Below, piece after piece: positions 1 to 10,874 of a stretch of 64,000 bases of DNA. Positions within the stretch are counted from its first letter, which is position 1, and the number at the start of each line of letters is the position of its first letter. Source of the stretch: Cardiobacterium valvarum (GTDB taxonomy: Bacteria; Pseudomonadota; Gammaproteobacteria; Cardiobacteriales; Cardiobacteriaceae); contig NZ_UFUW01000001.1 of assembly GCF_900460955.1 (NCBI RefSeq), positions 1,054,001-1,118,000 of the forward strand, given 5' to 3'. The notes below the pieces were generated by a model. The model did not search any database and was not told the origin of the DNA. It worked only from the letters and a program-made list of their open reading frames with translations. The translations under genes were made by a program, and so were the position numbers.

Positions 1-2
1 TG

Positions 3-3000
3 ACCTACGACAGTGCTCCACTACCGTTAGATCCGCCGACTTTCCAAACGGGTATTGGTGAATACGGTGATGCCTTCACTGTCACTCCAGCAAAGGGGGC
101 AACCAAGATGGTGATCAAGTATCAGGATGAGGGGACACCACCGGCTACACACACAGCAACGGTGACTAAAGATGCTGCGACAGGTAAGTGGAGCGCCGAT
201 AATGGTAGCTATGTGGATGCCGATACTGGTGAGACCCGCTTTGAGCCGGATCAGGTGCTCGATGAAAGCAAGGTTACCGCTATCAACAGCAACGCGACCC
301 AAACCAGTGCACCCGCTGAAATCACCACGGGTATTGATAAAAATGAGCCCAGACCCGAGAAACCGGAGGTTAGCGAGGGTGAGGAACAGGGCAGTGTCGT
401 TATCACTCCGAAGGAACGCACCGATAGGCTGGCCGTCTCATATATAGATGAGCAAACGGGAGAAAAGAAGGAATTTTCTACCCTGAAAACTAATGGCATG
501 TGGAAGATGGATGGTGATCCGATCGAAGGCATTACGGTGGATGCAAAGACCGGCAAAGTCATCATGGCAGCCAAAGTGGTGCAGGATGGCAGTACTGTCT
601 CGATATCGGCTATTAGCATTCATTCAGTCTTCCAAGGAGAAACCAGCTTCGTCGCAGGTAACAATCCGCCGAAGCTTGCCGATCCGGAGCAACCGCTTGT
701 AACTAAAGGTGCGGATACGGAGCAGGGTGGTGTCACCATTACTCCGCAGGGTAATACTGACAAGGTAGTGATTACTTATAAAGACGAACAGAACGCTGAT
801 CACACCATCACAGTGACAAAAACGAACGGTCAATGGGTGGCGGCAGGCGTGCCCGAGAACCAGGGTATTACCGTGGATGCCGCGAGTGGCGCAGTAAAAC
901 TGCCGCCGGATGCGGTCGCGGACAAGACGGAAGTCAAGGCTGTCGCTCACAACGGTACAAATCCGACTACAGCGGAAAACAGCGTGACAAGTGATATGGA
1001 TAACACTACACCGCAACCGCCTCAACCTTCATTCACGCAGCCGACCCTGACCAAGGGTGAAGGCGCCGAACAAGGTGGTGTGACCATCACACCGCCGGAT
1101 GAGGCGACCTATCTGCGTGTGGATTACGAAAGTAACGGGCAAGCAAGAAGCCTGACTCTCACCCGTGCAGGTGCCTCCAGTCCATGGCAGGTACAGGATG
1201 GTACGCAGAAACCGGTTGGTGTTGATTTTGATGCCACAAGTGGTGTGGTGAAAGTCGCTCCGGCAGCAGTGGATGACAACACCACTCTGAGTGCTATTGC
1301 CGGTAAAGGTACTGCGTACAGTAATCGTGTTTCTATAACGACTGACCCCGATAACGGCACACCGCAGCCGGTTGAGGCCGAGCTGACTCTGAGTGGCGAC
1401 GGTAATGTTGTCGAAGGTGAAAGCGCTGCTTATACCTTGACACTCAACAAGGCGGCAGACAGTGATGTGACGGTTACCGTGAGCATCAAACATGGCACGA
1501 CAGATGATGGCAACGTCAAGACAGAAACTCGCACCATCACTATCCCGAAAGGGAAAACCAGCCACAATTTTGAAGTAGCGGCGCTGGATAACGACAGTTA
1601 TCAGCCGAACCGCACTTTCAGCGTCAGCGTGGAAAATGTCACCGGTGCGGTGAATAAGGCCAAAGCGGTAGAGACAACCATCGCCGACAACGATCCACCG
1701 TCTGCTCCAACGCTGGCAGCAGGCAGTGAGAATGGTAGTGTGGTAGTAACGCCGCAGACAGATAGCGGTATCAAACGCCTAGTCATTACTTATCGCGACA
1801 ATGATGATAACGAGCAGACGCTGACAGTTACCCGCAATGACAACGGCACATGGACGAGCTCTGATCTGCCACGCGACAACATCAGCCTGGACGAAAACAG
1901 CGGAGTCGTCACCCTTGGCGGCAAGGCACTGAAAGATGGCAGCCCGGTCAGTGCGCACAACGATTCCGAATATAGGGAAGGTACCAGTGCCAGCCTGAAT
2001 GCGGGCTATGACAACGGTCAGGCACCGGTGAATCAGCCGGGTAGCGTAATCATTGAAGGAGAAGCCAAAGTCGGCAGTGAGCTGACAGCGAAAGTCAGTG
2101 ATGGTAACGGCTTTGCGGAAGATAGTGTCCGATACCAATGGCTGCGTGATGGGGAACCGATCTCTGCAGCAACCAACAAGACCTATACGCTCACTAATGA
2201 CGATGCGGGGCACAAGATCAGTGTCCATGTTGAATATACCGACAATATAGGTACTGCGGAAAAACCGACCAGCGATGCGCAGGATGTACCGAATATTCCG
2301 CCAGCTAATAAAAACCACGCACCAACGGATATCAGTCTGAATGCCACCCAAATTATGGAAGGCAAGGACGGCGCAGAAGTTGGCAAGCTGACCACAACTG
2401 ACGAAGACAAGGGTGATACGCATACTTACACAGTAAGCGACAGCCGCTTTGAGGTTGTTGACGGCACGTTGAAGCTGAAAGCCGGTGAGCATCTTGACTT
2501 TGCCAAAGAACAGACGGTAAAACTGACAATTACAACTAATGATGGACACGGCGGTACTTTCAGCAAGGAATTCACCTTGCAAGTGCAGGACGATCCGGCC
2601 TATCCGCCTGTGGTAGATAATGGTCGCGTTACTATCAGCGGTACCGCCAAAGTTGGTGAAACGCTGACGGCTAATGTGGTTGACCCTGATGGCGTTGCCG
2701 AAGATGCCATCCGCTATCAGTGGCTGGCCAACGGGCAACCCATAAATGGTGCGACGGAGAAGACCTATACCCTGCGTCCCAGCGATGTGGGCAAGAACAT
2801 TAGCGTCAAGGCCGAATATGATGACAATATCCGGCATCATGAAAACCCGGGTAGCGAGCCCACAGGCAAGGTTCAGGGGGACGGCGTTGATCCTGCGGTC
2901 AGCCTGGTTGGTCCGCTCAACCTTCCGGAAGGCGGGAAAGCTACCTATGTGGCGCAGCTGGATAAAGCGACGGATCATGATGTGACGGTTTCTCTTAAAT

Positions 3001-5018
3001 TGAACCACTATGTCAATGGTGCCGAACAGGGAACCATTCGCCTGAGTAATAAGCAGGTGACCATCCCGGCCGGAGAGACCCGGGCAACCTTCACCGTTTC
3101 GGCTGACGACAATAACGACGTCAATGACAGACCCGGGCATCCATCCACGGGACGCTTCGGCATTGAGATTACCGGTGCGTCCGGGGCGAAGGTTAACGAT
3201 GCCGCCAAACTGATCAAAGCACTGGTGATTGATGATGAGGCTGCGTTGCCGAGCCTTACCCTCAATACCGACCAACCGTCCCTGACGGAAGGCGGTACGG
3301 CGACCTATACGGTCACCCTGAGCAAGGCGACGAATCATCCGGTCAGTGTTGATATTAAATTCGTACCTTCTGGTCTCGGTGTTGAAAAGAGCGCCTCCGA
3401 GGATGATGTGAGGTTAAGCACCAAACGCGTCACCATCCCGGCGGGAGAAACCCAGGCCACGTTCACAGTGACTGCCAATGCAGACAGTGCGGCGGAAGGC
3501 GTAGAAGGCTTCTCTATCAAGCTGATCAACCCGAAAGGCGCTACGCTTGAACGTGCACCAAGGGCTTCTGCTCCTCAAAACGATTCGGTGTACAGCACCA
3601 TTGCCGACAGTGACGGCGAACCGGTTGTTTCTTTGGTAGGCAAAAACGCCGTCGTGCGTGAAGGCGAGAGCATCAGCTACAGGCTGCAGATGAACAAGGC
3701 GGCAGATCACGATGTCAGCGTAACCGTTGAATTTGCCGCATCCGGAAATGCTGCGTTCAAAGAGGGCAATAAAAAGACTTTCGTAATTCCAAAAGGGAAG
3801 ACCAGCGTTGATTTCACACTGACAACCGTTGACGACAGTGTGGTGCAGAGCTATCACAGCGGCCTTCAAGTCGCCATTAAAAAAGCCGAAGGGGCAAGAG
3901 CCATTACCGATGTGCGCTATAACGTAGGCATCCTGGATAACGATCCGCCGGTAACGCCGACGATGGTACGGGATGGGAAAACCGGCAATGTCAGCATTAC
4001 CTCCGGCATGGATCTGAAAAATCCGGCAAATACCTACACCATGAACGAGCTAACCTTCATGGAAGTGCGTTTTACCGATCCTACGGGTCAAGCATACAAG
4101 CTGATTGTGCGGAAGAATATCCATGCTGCCGAAACGGAATGGGCCTTTGATGACGACTATAAAATATCGCCGGCAAGCGGTATTACCCTGAATGCCCAAA
4201 CAGGTACCGTGACCATTCCGGCGCATATGCTGAAAGCAGGCAGTGAGGTCACCGCGCAGAACTTCAATGATGCCTACGGCAGTGCCAACAGTGAAGTGGC
4301 AACCATGAAAGCCGGAGAAGCACCGCAGGCACCGCATATTGCGCCGGAACAGCCGATCACCGAGCATAGCCATCTTGCCGATGATGTGCAGGATGCCAGC
4401 CACGGACAGCATGATGCGGATAGCCATGATGCGCATGAAAGTGCGGTACATACCGCTCAGGGTACATTGCACCTCAGCCAGGGAATCAGTGCGGCGGATT
4501 ACAGGCAGCTGGTCAATATGGAAGGAGAGGACATCCTCAACTACCTTGGTCAGCACAGTACGGAGATCCTTGCCAAGACAGCGGATAACGGTAACGTGCA
4601 AAACCTGCATGGCAGTGATGGTGACGATATCTTTGTCGCCGCACATGGTGCACACCAGTTCAGTGGCGGCAAGGGTGCGGATACCTTCGCCTTCCTCTTC
4701 GACGGCAACGACGGGCCTGGAAACAAGATCCTTGACTTCAACCCGGCGGAAGGTGACCGCATTGTCTTTGCAGGCGAACATCTGGCCGGTGCCAAACTGA
4801 CGCTGGAGGATCACGGCGAAAGTCAGCGCCTGAGCATCAGTGACAGCGAAGGCCATACCCGGACGGTGGATATCGTCGGCGCCAACGGCAAGTTAAGCGA
4901 AAAAGACATCCTCACGCATGTAAAAGTCATGACGCCGCAGGGTTACGATGAACCTGCTTACAGCAGCAACTACAACCCGCATCTGGAAGATAACCATAAT
5001 CACGGCAACAACTTCTGA
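3..5018 (+). CDS. Giant multidomain type I secreted adhesin, 5' end outside window
   Basis: The frame is open from the first complete codon at base 3, so the N-terminus lies to the left of the window and the ATG at 108 is internal. About 1671 residues are visible. Repeats of about 100 residues with a TxxGxEQGxVTITP signature come first (to about 1370). A Calx-beta domain follows (1380-1700), then Ig-like modules with the YQWLRDG type core (2035-2290, 2620-2870), a cadherin-like module (2310-2605) and three more Calx-beta domains (2890-3945). A His/Asp-rich linker (4366-4455) leads to a C-terminal region with GSDGDD and GGKGADTF, typical of type I secretion target domains. Such proteins leave through an ABC exporter without a cleaved signal peptide and act as adhesins or biofilm proteins. 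No exporter genes are in the window. The Ig modules resemble those of the next gene, so the two probably share ancestry and an export route. Confidence 0.85.
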   Translation, partial: TYDSAPLPLDPPTFQTGIGEYGDAFTVTPAKGATKMVIKYQDEGTPPATHTATVTKDAATGKWSADNGSYVDADTGETRFEPDQVLDESKVTAINSNATQTSAPAEITTGIDKNEPRPEKPEVSEGEEQGSVVITPKERTDRLAVSYIDEQTGEKKEFSTLKTNGMWKMDGDPIEGITVDAKTGKVIMAAKVVQDGSTVSISAISIHSVFQGETSFVAGNNPPKLADPEQPLVTKGADTEQGGVTITPQGNTDKVVITYKDEQNADHTITVTKTNGQWVAAGVPENQGITVDAASGAVKLPPDAVADKTEVKAVAHNGTNPTTAENSVTSDMDNTTPQPPQPSFTQPTLTKGEGAEQGGVTITPPDEATYLRVDYESNGQARSLTLTRAGASSPWQVQDGTQKPVGVDFDATSGVVKVAPAAVDDNTTLSAIAGKGTAYSNRVSITTDPDNGTPQPVEAELTLSGDGNVVEGESAAYTLTLNKAADSDVTVTVSIKHGTTDDGNVKTETRTITIPKGKTSHNFEVAALDNDSYQPNRTFSVSVENVTGAVNKAKAVETTIADNDPPSAPTLAAGSENGSVVVTPQTDSGIKRLVITYRDNDDNEQTLTVTRNDNGTWTSSDLPRDNISLDENSGVVTLGGKALKDGSPVSAHNDSEYREGTSASLNAGYDNGQAPVNQPGSVIIEGEAKVGSELTAKVSDGNGFAEDSVRYQWLRDGEPISAATNKTYTLTNDDAGHKISVHVEYTDNIGTAEKPTSDAQDVPNIPPANKNHAPTDISLNATQIMEGKDGAEVGKLTTTDEDKGDTHTYTVSDSRFEVVDGTLKLKAGEHLDFAKEQTVKLTITTNDGHGGTFSKEFTLQVQDDPAYPPVVDNGRVTISGTAKVGETLTANVVDPDGVAEDAIRYQWLANGQPINGATEKTYTLRPSDVGKNISVKAEYDDNIRHHENPGSEPTGKVQGDGVDPAVSLVGPLNLPEGGKATYVAQLDKATDHDVTVSLKLNHYVNGAEQGTIRLSNKQVTIPAGETRATFTVSADDNNDVNDRPGHPSTGRFGIEITGASGAKVNDAAKLIKALVIDDEAALPSLTLNTDQPSLTEGGTATYTVTLSKATNHPVSVDIKFVPSGLGVEKSASEDDVRLSTKRVTIPAGETQATFTVTANADSAAEGVEGFSIKLINPKGATLERAPRASAPQNDSVYSTIADSDGEPVVSLVGKNAVVREGESISYRLQMNKAADHDVSVTVEFAASGNAAFKEGNKKTFVIPKGKTSVDFTLTTVDDSVVQSYHSGLQVAIKKAEGARAITDVRYNVGILDNDPPVTPTMVRDGKTGNVSITSGMDLKNPANTYTMNELTFMEVRFTDPTGQAYKLIVRKNIHAAETEWAFDDDYKISPASGITLNAQTGTVTIPAHMLKAGSEVTAQNFNDAYGSANSEVATMKAGEAPQAPHIAPEQPITEHSHLADDVQDASHGQHDADSHDAHESAVHTAQGTLHLSQGISAADYRQLVNMEGEDILNYLGQHSTEILAKTADNGNVQNLHGSDGDDIFVAAHGAHQFSGGKGADTFAFLFDGNDGPGNKILDFNPAEGDRIVFAGEHLAGAKLTLEDHGESQRLSISDSEGHTRTVDIVGANGKLSEKDILTHVKVMTPQGYDEPAYSSNYNPHLEDNHNHGNNF

Positions 5019-5061
5019 CCATAAACAATAACCGCCCATTTGCGAGCGGTTTTTAACTGCG

Positions 5062-5095
5062 CGCTTGCCACGGAAAACCGTGGCAAGCGTTTTTT
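5062..5095 (+). terminator. Rho-independent terminator of the adhesin gene
   Basis: A perfect 12-bp stem (CGCTTGCCACGG / CCGTGGCAAGCG) with an AAAA loop is followed by six T. It lies 43 bases after the adhesin stop. A weaker hairpin, ACCGC/GCGGT followed by TTTTT, precedes it at 5031-5054. Confidence 0.9.
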
Positions 5096-5159
5096 GCTAA
5101 GAAACAGATCATAATTCCGTAACGGTCATAAACCACTACCTAACGAAAAGGAACGCAAC

Positions 5160-8100
5160 ATGGCGCAACCCGTCAATCTCACCGTCAAGGACACCACCGG
5201 CCGCGTTATCGGCGAATACACCATCAACGCCGATGGCGCGCCGCTACAAATTGAAGCCGTAAATAACGTCTACTATGAATTTGCCGAAGCTGGCGGACGC
5301 GGCCCAGCCGCGGTCAGCGGCACACGCAGCGGCGATGACCTCGTGGTGAGCATTGACAACAATAACCGCCTGATCATCAAAGATTACTTCAACAACGGCC
5401 AGGGTGTGCTGCTCGGTATGCAGGCCGACGATACGCCGTATATCTACCCGGTGGTGGATAACACCCCGGAACATATCCTGGCGAGCGAAATCGGCACAGG
5501 GACGGCAGCGGGCAGCAGCCTGCCCCCGGAGGCAGTCGCCGGCATCATCAGCGGCATAGCGCTGACCGCAGGCGGCATCGCCATCGCCGCACACAACCAC
5601 GACAAGCACCATCACGACGGCAATGTGGCGCCGCAGCCCAATCCGAAGCCGCAACCGAACCCACAACCGAACCCACAACCGAACCCACAACCGAACCCAC
5701 AACCGAACCCACAACCGAACCCACAACCGAACCCACAACCGAACCCACAACCGAACCCACAACCGAACCCACAACCGAACCCACAACCGAACCCACAACC
5801 GAACCCACAACCGAACCCACAACCGAACCCACAACCGAACCCACAACCGAACCCACAACCGAACCCACAACCGAACCCACAACCGAACCCACAACCGAAC
5901 CCACAACCGAACCCACAACCGAACCCACAACCGAACCCACAACCGAACCCACAACCGAACCCACAACCGAACCCACAACCGAACCCACAACCGAACCCAC
6001 AACCGAACCCACAACCGAACCCACAACCGAACCCACAACCGAACCCACAACCGAACCCACAACCGAACCCACAACCGAACCCACAACCGAACCCACAACC
6101 GAACCCGCAACCGAACCCGCAACCGAACCCACAACCGAACCCGCAACCGAACCCACAACCCAATCACGCAGGCAAAATCAGCATCAGCGGCGAGGCGCAA
6201 GTGGGCAAAACCCTGACCGCTACCGTTACCGATAACGACGGCGTACCGGGCAACGTGCAATACCAATGGCTACGCGACGGTCAGCCCATCAGCGGGCAGA
6301 CGGGCAGCAGCTATACGCTCACCAAAGACGACGCGGGACACAAAATCAGCGTGCGCGCCGCCTACAAAGACAACGCCGGGCACGACGAAAACCCGCTCAG
6401 TGAAGCCACCGCTACCGTTACTGATACCCCCGCGCCACAACCGAATCACGCAGGCAAAATCAGCATCAGCGGCGAGGCGCAAGTGGGCAAAACCCTGACC
6501 GCTACCGTTACCGATAACGACGGCGTACCGGGCAACGTGCAATACCAATGGCTACGCGACGGTCAGCCCATCAGCGGGCAGACGGGCAGCAGCTATACAC
6601 TCGCCAAAGACGATGCCGGGCACAAAATCAGCGTGCGCGCCGCCTACAAAGACAACGCCGGGCACGACGAAAACCCGCTCAGTGAAGCCACCGCTACCGT
6701 TACTGATACCCCCGCGCCCCAACCCAATCACGCAGGCAAAATCAGCATCAGCGGCGAGGCCAAAGTCGGGCAAACGCTGACAGCTACCGTTACCGATAAC
6801 GACGGCGTACCGGGCAACGTGCAATACCAATGGCTACGCGACGGTCAGCCCATCAGCGGGCAGACGGGCAGCAGCTATACACTCGCCAAAGACGACGTGG
6901 GACACAAAATCAGCGTGCGCGCCGCCTACAAAGACAACGCCGGGCACGACGAAAACCCGCTCAGTGAAGCCACCGCTACCGTTACTGATACCCCCGCGCC
7001 CCAACCCAATCACGCAGGCAAAATCAGCATCAGCGGCGAGGCGCAAGTGGGCAAAACCCTGACCGCTACCGTTACCGATAACGACGGCGTACCGGGCAAC
7101 GTGCAATACCAATGGCTGCGCGACGGGAGCCCCATTAGCGGGCAGACAGGCAGCAGCTATACGCTCACCAAAGACGACGTGGGACACAAAATCAGCGTGC
7201 GCGCGACCTACAAAGACAACGCCGGACACGATGAAAATCCGACGAGCGAGGCGACGGCGAGCGTGGCAGATAACACTAACGCACCGTTGATGCACGACGA
7301 TTTTTCTTCCTACCCGCTGCACAAAACCTACGTTGACAACGATACTTTTGGCGCGTGGAAAGTGGCTTTTGCCGGCTATGGCAACGTCGAAATCATCGAT
7401 AACGGCGGCGGCAACCAGGCCTTGCAATTGAAGCCGATGGCGCGCAGCGGTGAGACGGAAACGTCATCCGCGATGGTGCTGGGCACGGTGCAGACAGGCG
7501 ATGAATTTACTTACAGCGGCACCATCGCCACCCCTGAACAACTGCGCCAGGGAGCGACGCCCAATGCTTGGGAAACCGCCTGGCTCGTGTGGAATCACAC
7601 CGACAACGACCACTACTACTACTTCGTCGCCCGCGCTAACGGCTGGGAGCTCGGCAAACGCGACCCTGCTTACAGCGGCGGCCAGCGCTTCATGGCGAGC
7701 GGCAGCGAAAGCTGGCCGTTGGCGGAGCCCAAAAATTTTGTCGTCACGAAGAGAGGCAACACCGTGGAAATCAGCATCAACGGCAAGGTGATTACTACCT
7801 TTACCGATGATGAAAATCCCTACACCGGCGGCACAATCGGTCTCTATACCGAAGATGCGCGCATCGTCGCCGATGACATCAACCTGACGGCAGCGGCCAA
7901 TATCACCGGCACTGCCAATCACGGCGGCGTGGCCTCCATCAGCGGTAAGGCCGCGACCGGCGAAGTATTGCATGCCACCGTCAGCGATGGTGATGGTGCT
8001 GTCAGCAACGTCAGCTATCAGTGGATGGCCGCCGGCAAGGAAATCAGCGGCGCAACCGGCGAGACCTACACCGTCACAGCGGATAACAGCGGCAAAATTA

Positions 8101-10526
8101 TCAGCGTGCGCATCACCTATACCGATAGCACCGGCAAAGTGGAAAGCGTCATCAGCCCGCCCACAGCCGTAGTGGACAGTGGCAATGACGGCGGCGCGAA
8201 CCAACGGGGCCAAGTCACCCTGAGCGGCACAGCCGTCGTCGGCGAGACCCTGACCGCGAACGTCAGCGATGGTGACGGTCTGCCTGAGCGCATCCAGTAC
8301 ACCTGGCTGGCAAACGGAGCGGCGATCAACGGCGCAAACGGTAGCAGCTATACCATCACCGCCGCCGATATCGGCAAGGTCATCAGCGTGCAGGTGTATT
8401 ACTACGACAAGGCGGGGCATGAGGAAAACCTGCTCAGTAACGCTACAAACGCCGTCACCGACACCGCACCGCCGCCAGCAGAGAACCACGCACCGACGGG
8501 TAGCGTTACCATCAGCGGCAGCCCCCACGTTGGTGCGACCCTCACTGCTGCCAATACCCTCGCTGACGAAGACGGCCTCGGCAGCATCACCTACCACTGG
8601 TTGGCCGATGGTCGCGAAATAGGGCAGGGCGCGAGCTACACCCTGACCGAAGCCGAAAAAGGCAAAAGCATCACGGTTAAAGCGACTTACACCGACGGCA
8701 AGGGTACTCCGGAAGCCGTCGAAAGCGAAGGTACAGCCGCTATCGGCGAACCCGTCACCCCGCCAACTGCCACCCTCAGCGGTGCGGAAAACGTCAACGA
8801 AGGCGGGGCGGTGGAATACACCGTGACACTGGACAAAGCCAGTGACCGCCCCGTCACCCTCACCCTCACCCTCACCCACGGCGAGACGACGGACGGCGAC
8901 CTCGGCAGCATCAGCAAAACCCTGACCATCCCGGCGGGTGAAACCAGCGCGAAACTGAGCCTGCAAACGAATGCCGACGGCATCCCGGAAAACACCGAGC
9001 ACTACACCCTCAGCATCAGCGGGGCGGAAGGCGCGGTCGTCGGTGCGGACAAAGCCGTTACCACCGCCATTGTGGATAACGACGAAAAAGCCGCCTATCA
9101 CACCGGCAGCGTCGCCGACAGCACCTTCGCCGGTGACCGCTCCGCGAATAACCACTACTTCGTTGACAGCCTGGACAGTACCCAACGGGCGACCTACGGT
9201 CACTATCACGGGCACAAAGCCGGTGAGGGACTGCGCATTACCTACGCCTTCTCCGAAAACGGCATGGAAAACGGCAAAGCTGTGGAGGGCCACCGCCCGT
9301 TCAGCGCGCAACAAAAAGCAGATATCCGTACCGTGCTGGATCACCTCGAAGAACACGTTAACGTGAAATTCACGGAGGGCAGCAATGCCACCCTGAACTT
9401 CTACCTGCATCGTCTCGAAGACGGTACATCCGGCTATGGCGTCTACGGCGGCAACGTTCACCTCAATACGCAGTATTACGCCGCAGACGATGCCTTCGCC
9501 CAAAAACCGCCATACACCATCGATACCGCGAATCACAACCTGACCCTCAAACACGGTTGGGGCACCGTATTGCACGAAATCGGGCACAGCCTCGGCATGG
9601 ATCATCCCTTCGGTCACGATGACAGCAGCCTGGACATCAACAAAGCCGAAGACCGTAACGACCTCACCGTGATGTCCTACACCACCGGACAGTACGACTA
9701 CGACGTTGACCTCGGCCAGGGCTGGACATCGCCGAAAGTGCCGCTTTCGCCAACCAAACTCGGCATCTACGACCTGGCCGCGCTGCACCATGCCTACGGC
9801 GTCAATCCCAACTACCACAGCGGCGATGACACCTACGGCTTCAAACCCTTCAACAAAGATGCCGTCGGCAACGACATCTACATCCATGACGGCGGCGGGC
9901 AGGACACCTTTGACGCCAGCGAACAAACGCTGGATCTCAACATTGACCTCACCCCCGGCAGCTGGATCTACGCTGGCAGCAAAGCCGGACATCTGGCGCT
10001 GGATGACAGCGGCAACCCGACCACCGGACAAGCCTTTATCGGCTACGGCACACAGATAGAGAGCGCGAAAGGCGGCACGGGCAACGACACCATCAAGGGC
10101 AACAGTGCGGCCAACTACCTCTTCGGCTTCGACGGCGACGACAACATTGACGGTGGCGCGGGCAACGACCAAATCGAAGGCGGACGTGGTAACGACACCC
10201 TGAAAGGCGGTGCAGGTGCGGACACCTTCCTCTTCCGCAGCCCGTTCGACGGCACGATTGACACCCTGCTCGACTTCAATGCCGCCGAAGGCGACCGCAT
10301 CCAGCTCGACCACAACATCTTCACCGGCCTGCAAAAAGGCAGCCTGAGTGCAGAACAATTTGTGAAAGGGACGGAGGCAAAAGATGCCGACGACCGCATT
10401 ATCTACAACCAAGCGACGGGCGAACTCGCCTACGACGCGGACGGCAACGGCAGCGGCGCAGCGGTGACCATCGCCCGCCTCGGCATCAACACCGAACTGG
10501 AATACAACCACATCCAGATCATCTGA
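5160..10526 (+). CDS. Giant RTX protein with PQPN stalk, Ig repeats and serralysin-type metalloprotease domain
   Basis: This is a 1788-residue protein preceded by an AAAGGA ribosome site. Residues 1-130 resemble the BapA-type prefix domain of large type I secreted adhesins. A Gly/Ala-rich hydrophobic stretch and a His-rich patch follow (about 120-155), then a (PQPN)n stalk (158-334). Next come four near-identical 94-residue Ig-like repeats (335-705), a concanavalin-like DUF1080-type module (about 710-915), three more Ig-like modules and a Calx-beta domain. The protease domain has the zinc motif [11 protein letters not shown] (H1472, H1476, H1482) and the Met-turn MSY at 1505-1507. RTX nonapeptides (GGxGxD) span about 1638-1691. 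The protein ends in hydrophobic IQII, like serralysin secretion tails. Serralysins are usually about 500 residues, so this is a protease mounted on an adhesin-scale stalk. It is probably exported by a type I system not seen here, with calcium-dependent folding. The protease assignment is strong; the substrate is unknown. Confidence 0.88.
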   Translation: MAQPVNLTVKDTTGRVIGEYTINADGAPLQIEAVNNVYYEFAEAGGRGPAAVSGTRSGDDLVVSIDNNNRLIIKDYFNNGQGVLLGMQADDTPYIYPVVDNTPEHILASEIGTGTAAGSSLPPEAVAGIISGIALTAGGIAIAAHNHDKHHHDGNVAPQPNPKPQPNPQPNPQPNPQPNPQPNPQPNPQPNPQPNPQPNPQPNPQPNPQPNPQPNPQPNPQPNPQPNPQPNPQPNPQPNPQPNPQPNPQPNPQPNPQPNPQPNPQPNPQPNPQPNPQPNPQPNPQPNPQPNPQPNPQPNPQPNPQPNPQPNPQPNPQPNPQPNPQPNPQPNPQPNHAGKISISGEAQVGKTLTATVTDNDGVPGNVQYQWLRDGQPISGQTGSSYTLTKDDAGHKISVRAAYKDNAGHDENPLSEATATVTDTPAPQPNHAGKISISGEAQVGKTLTATVTDNDGVPGNVQYQWLRDGQPISGQTGSSYTLAKDDAGHKISVRAAYKDNAGHDENPLSEATATVTDTPAPQPNHAGKISISGEAKVGQTLTATVTDNDGVPGNVQYQWLRDGQPISGQTGSSYTLAKDDVGHKISVRAAYKDNAGHDENPLSEATATVTDTPAPQPNHAGKISISGEAQVGKTLTATVTDNDGVPGNVQYQWLRDGSPISGQTGSSYTLTKDDVGHKISVRATYKDNAGHDENPTSEATASVADNTNAPLMHDDFSSYPLHKTYVDNDTFGAWKVAFAGYGNVEIIDNGGGNQALQLKPMARSGETETSSAMVLGTVQTGDEFTYSGTIATPEQLRQGATPNAWETAWLVWNHTDNDHYYYFVARANGWELGKRDPAYSGGQRFMASGSESWPLAEPKNFVVTKRGNTVEISINGKVITTFTDDENPYTGGTIGLYTEDARIVADDINLTAAANITGTANHGGVASISGKAATGEVLHATVSDGDGAVSNVSYQWMAAGKEISGATGETYTVTADNSGKIISVRITYTDSTGKVESVISPPTAVVDSGNDGGANQRGQVTLSGTAVVGETLTANVSDGDGLPERIQYTWLANGAAINGANGSSYTITAADIGKVISVQVYYYDKAGHEENLLSNATNAVTDTAPPPAENHAPTGSVTISGSPHVGATLTAANTLADEDGLGSITYHWLADGREIGQGASYTLTEAEKGKSITVKATYTDGKGTPEAVESEGTAAIGEPVTPPTATLSGAENVNEGGAVEYTVTLDKASDRPVTLTLTLTHGETTDGDLGSISKTLTIPAGETSAKLSLQTNADGIPENTEHYTLSISGAEGAVVGADKAVTTAIVDNDEKAAYHTGSVADSTFAGDRSANNHYFVDSLDSTQRATYGHYHGHKAGEGLRITYAFSENGMENGKAVEGHRPFSAQQKADIRTVLDHLEEHVNVKFTEGSNATLNFYLHRLEDGTSGYGVYGGNVHLNTQYYAADDAFAQKPPYTIDTANHNLTLKHGWGTVLHEIGHSLGMDHPFGHDDSSLDINKAEDRNDLTVMSYTTGQYDYDVDLGQGWTSPKVPLSPTKLGIYDLAALHHAYGVNPNYHSGDDTYGFKPFNKDAVGNDIYIHDGGGQDTFDASEQTLDLNIDLTPGSWIYAGSKAGHLALDDSGNPTTGQAFIGYGTQIESAKGGTGNDTIKGNSAANYLFGFDGDDNIDGGAGNDQIEGGRGNDTLKGGAGADTFLFRSPFDGTIDTLLDFNAAEGDRIQLDHNIFTGLQKGSLSAEQFVKGTEAKDADDRIIYNQATGELAYDADGNGSGAAVTIARLGINTELEYNHIQII
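5631..6161 (+). repeat. 12-bp tandem array encoding the PQPN stalk
   Basis: About 44 copies of a 12-bp unit (CCACAACCGAAC) run without interruption and encode Pro-Gln-Pro-Asn. Most copies are identical. A few carry a synonymous A-to-G change, clustered near the 3' end. The unit is a multiple of three, so copy-number change alters stalk length without shifting the frame. All six frames are open through the tract, which creates meaningless antisense reading frames. Confidence 0.97.
6162..7289 (+). repeat. Four 282-bp direct repeats encoding Ig-like domains
   Basis: Units begin at 6162, 6444, 6726 and 7008, exactly 282 bp apart, each starting with codons for [11 protein letters not shown]. They are nearly identical at the DNA level, with small differences such as AQVGK versus AKVGQ. 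The fourth diverges toward its end. Near identity implies recent amplification or gene conversion. Confidence 0.95.
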
Positions 10527-10560
10527 AGCCAGGGCGGCCCGCCGTAGGACGGCGGAAAAA

Positions 10561-10589
10561 ATCCGACGCGCCAGCGTCGGATTTTTTTA
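10561..10589 (+). terminator. Terminator of the metalloprotease gene
   Basis: The stem ATCCGACGC / GCGTCGGAT is followed by seven T, 34 bases past the stop codon. A second small inverted repeat, CCGCCGT/ACGGCGG, lies just upstream. Confidence 0.9.
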
Positions 10590-10874
10590 TGCCCACACCG
10601 CTTGACGAAGCCAACAACGACGCCGCTTGGTGGGCGTAGGGCGGGCTTCAGCCCGCCGCAACAACACTGCTTTATTTTCATCATGATGGGCTGAAGCCCA
10701 TCATGTACGAAACCCGGTAATCACGCCGCCTGGCGGCATTCCGCTCGCAGGGCGGGCTTTCTTGCCAAAGCGGGTAGGGCGGGGTAGGGGACAGTAACGC
10801 AGAACCCCCTCAGTAGGTGAACACGGCGGCGGGAAGGTCTATGATTGCCACCTTTTTCCGACCGACCGCTCCCC
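10590..10874. repeat. Gene-free spacer rich in repeats and palindromes
   Basis: Degenerate units of the dispersed CGCCGCTTGGCG repeat lie at 10596-10635 and 10712-10736. Between them are two palindromes of another family. One is GGCGGGCT-TC-AGCCCGCC at 10640-10657. The other is an 11-bp-arm hairpin at 10682-10705 with the same GGGCT-AGCCC centre. No gene is seen. The promoter for ampG is probably in the last 80 bases, but no convincing -10/-35 pair was found. Confidence 0.75.

Noticed and set aside
5244-6266. Open frames in the other five frames of the PQPN array
   Set aside because: The 12-bp unit has no stop in any frame, so these are artefacts.
1-10526. Type I secretion exporter genes next to the giant proteins
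   Set aside because: No ABC exporter, membrane-fusion protein or TolC-like gene was found in the window; they may lie to the left.
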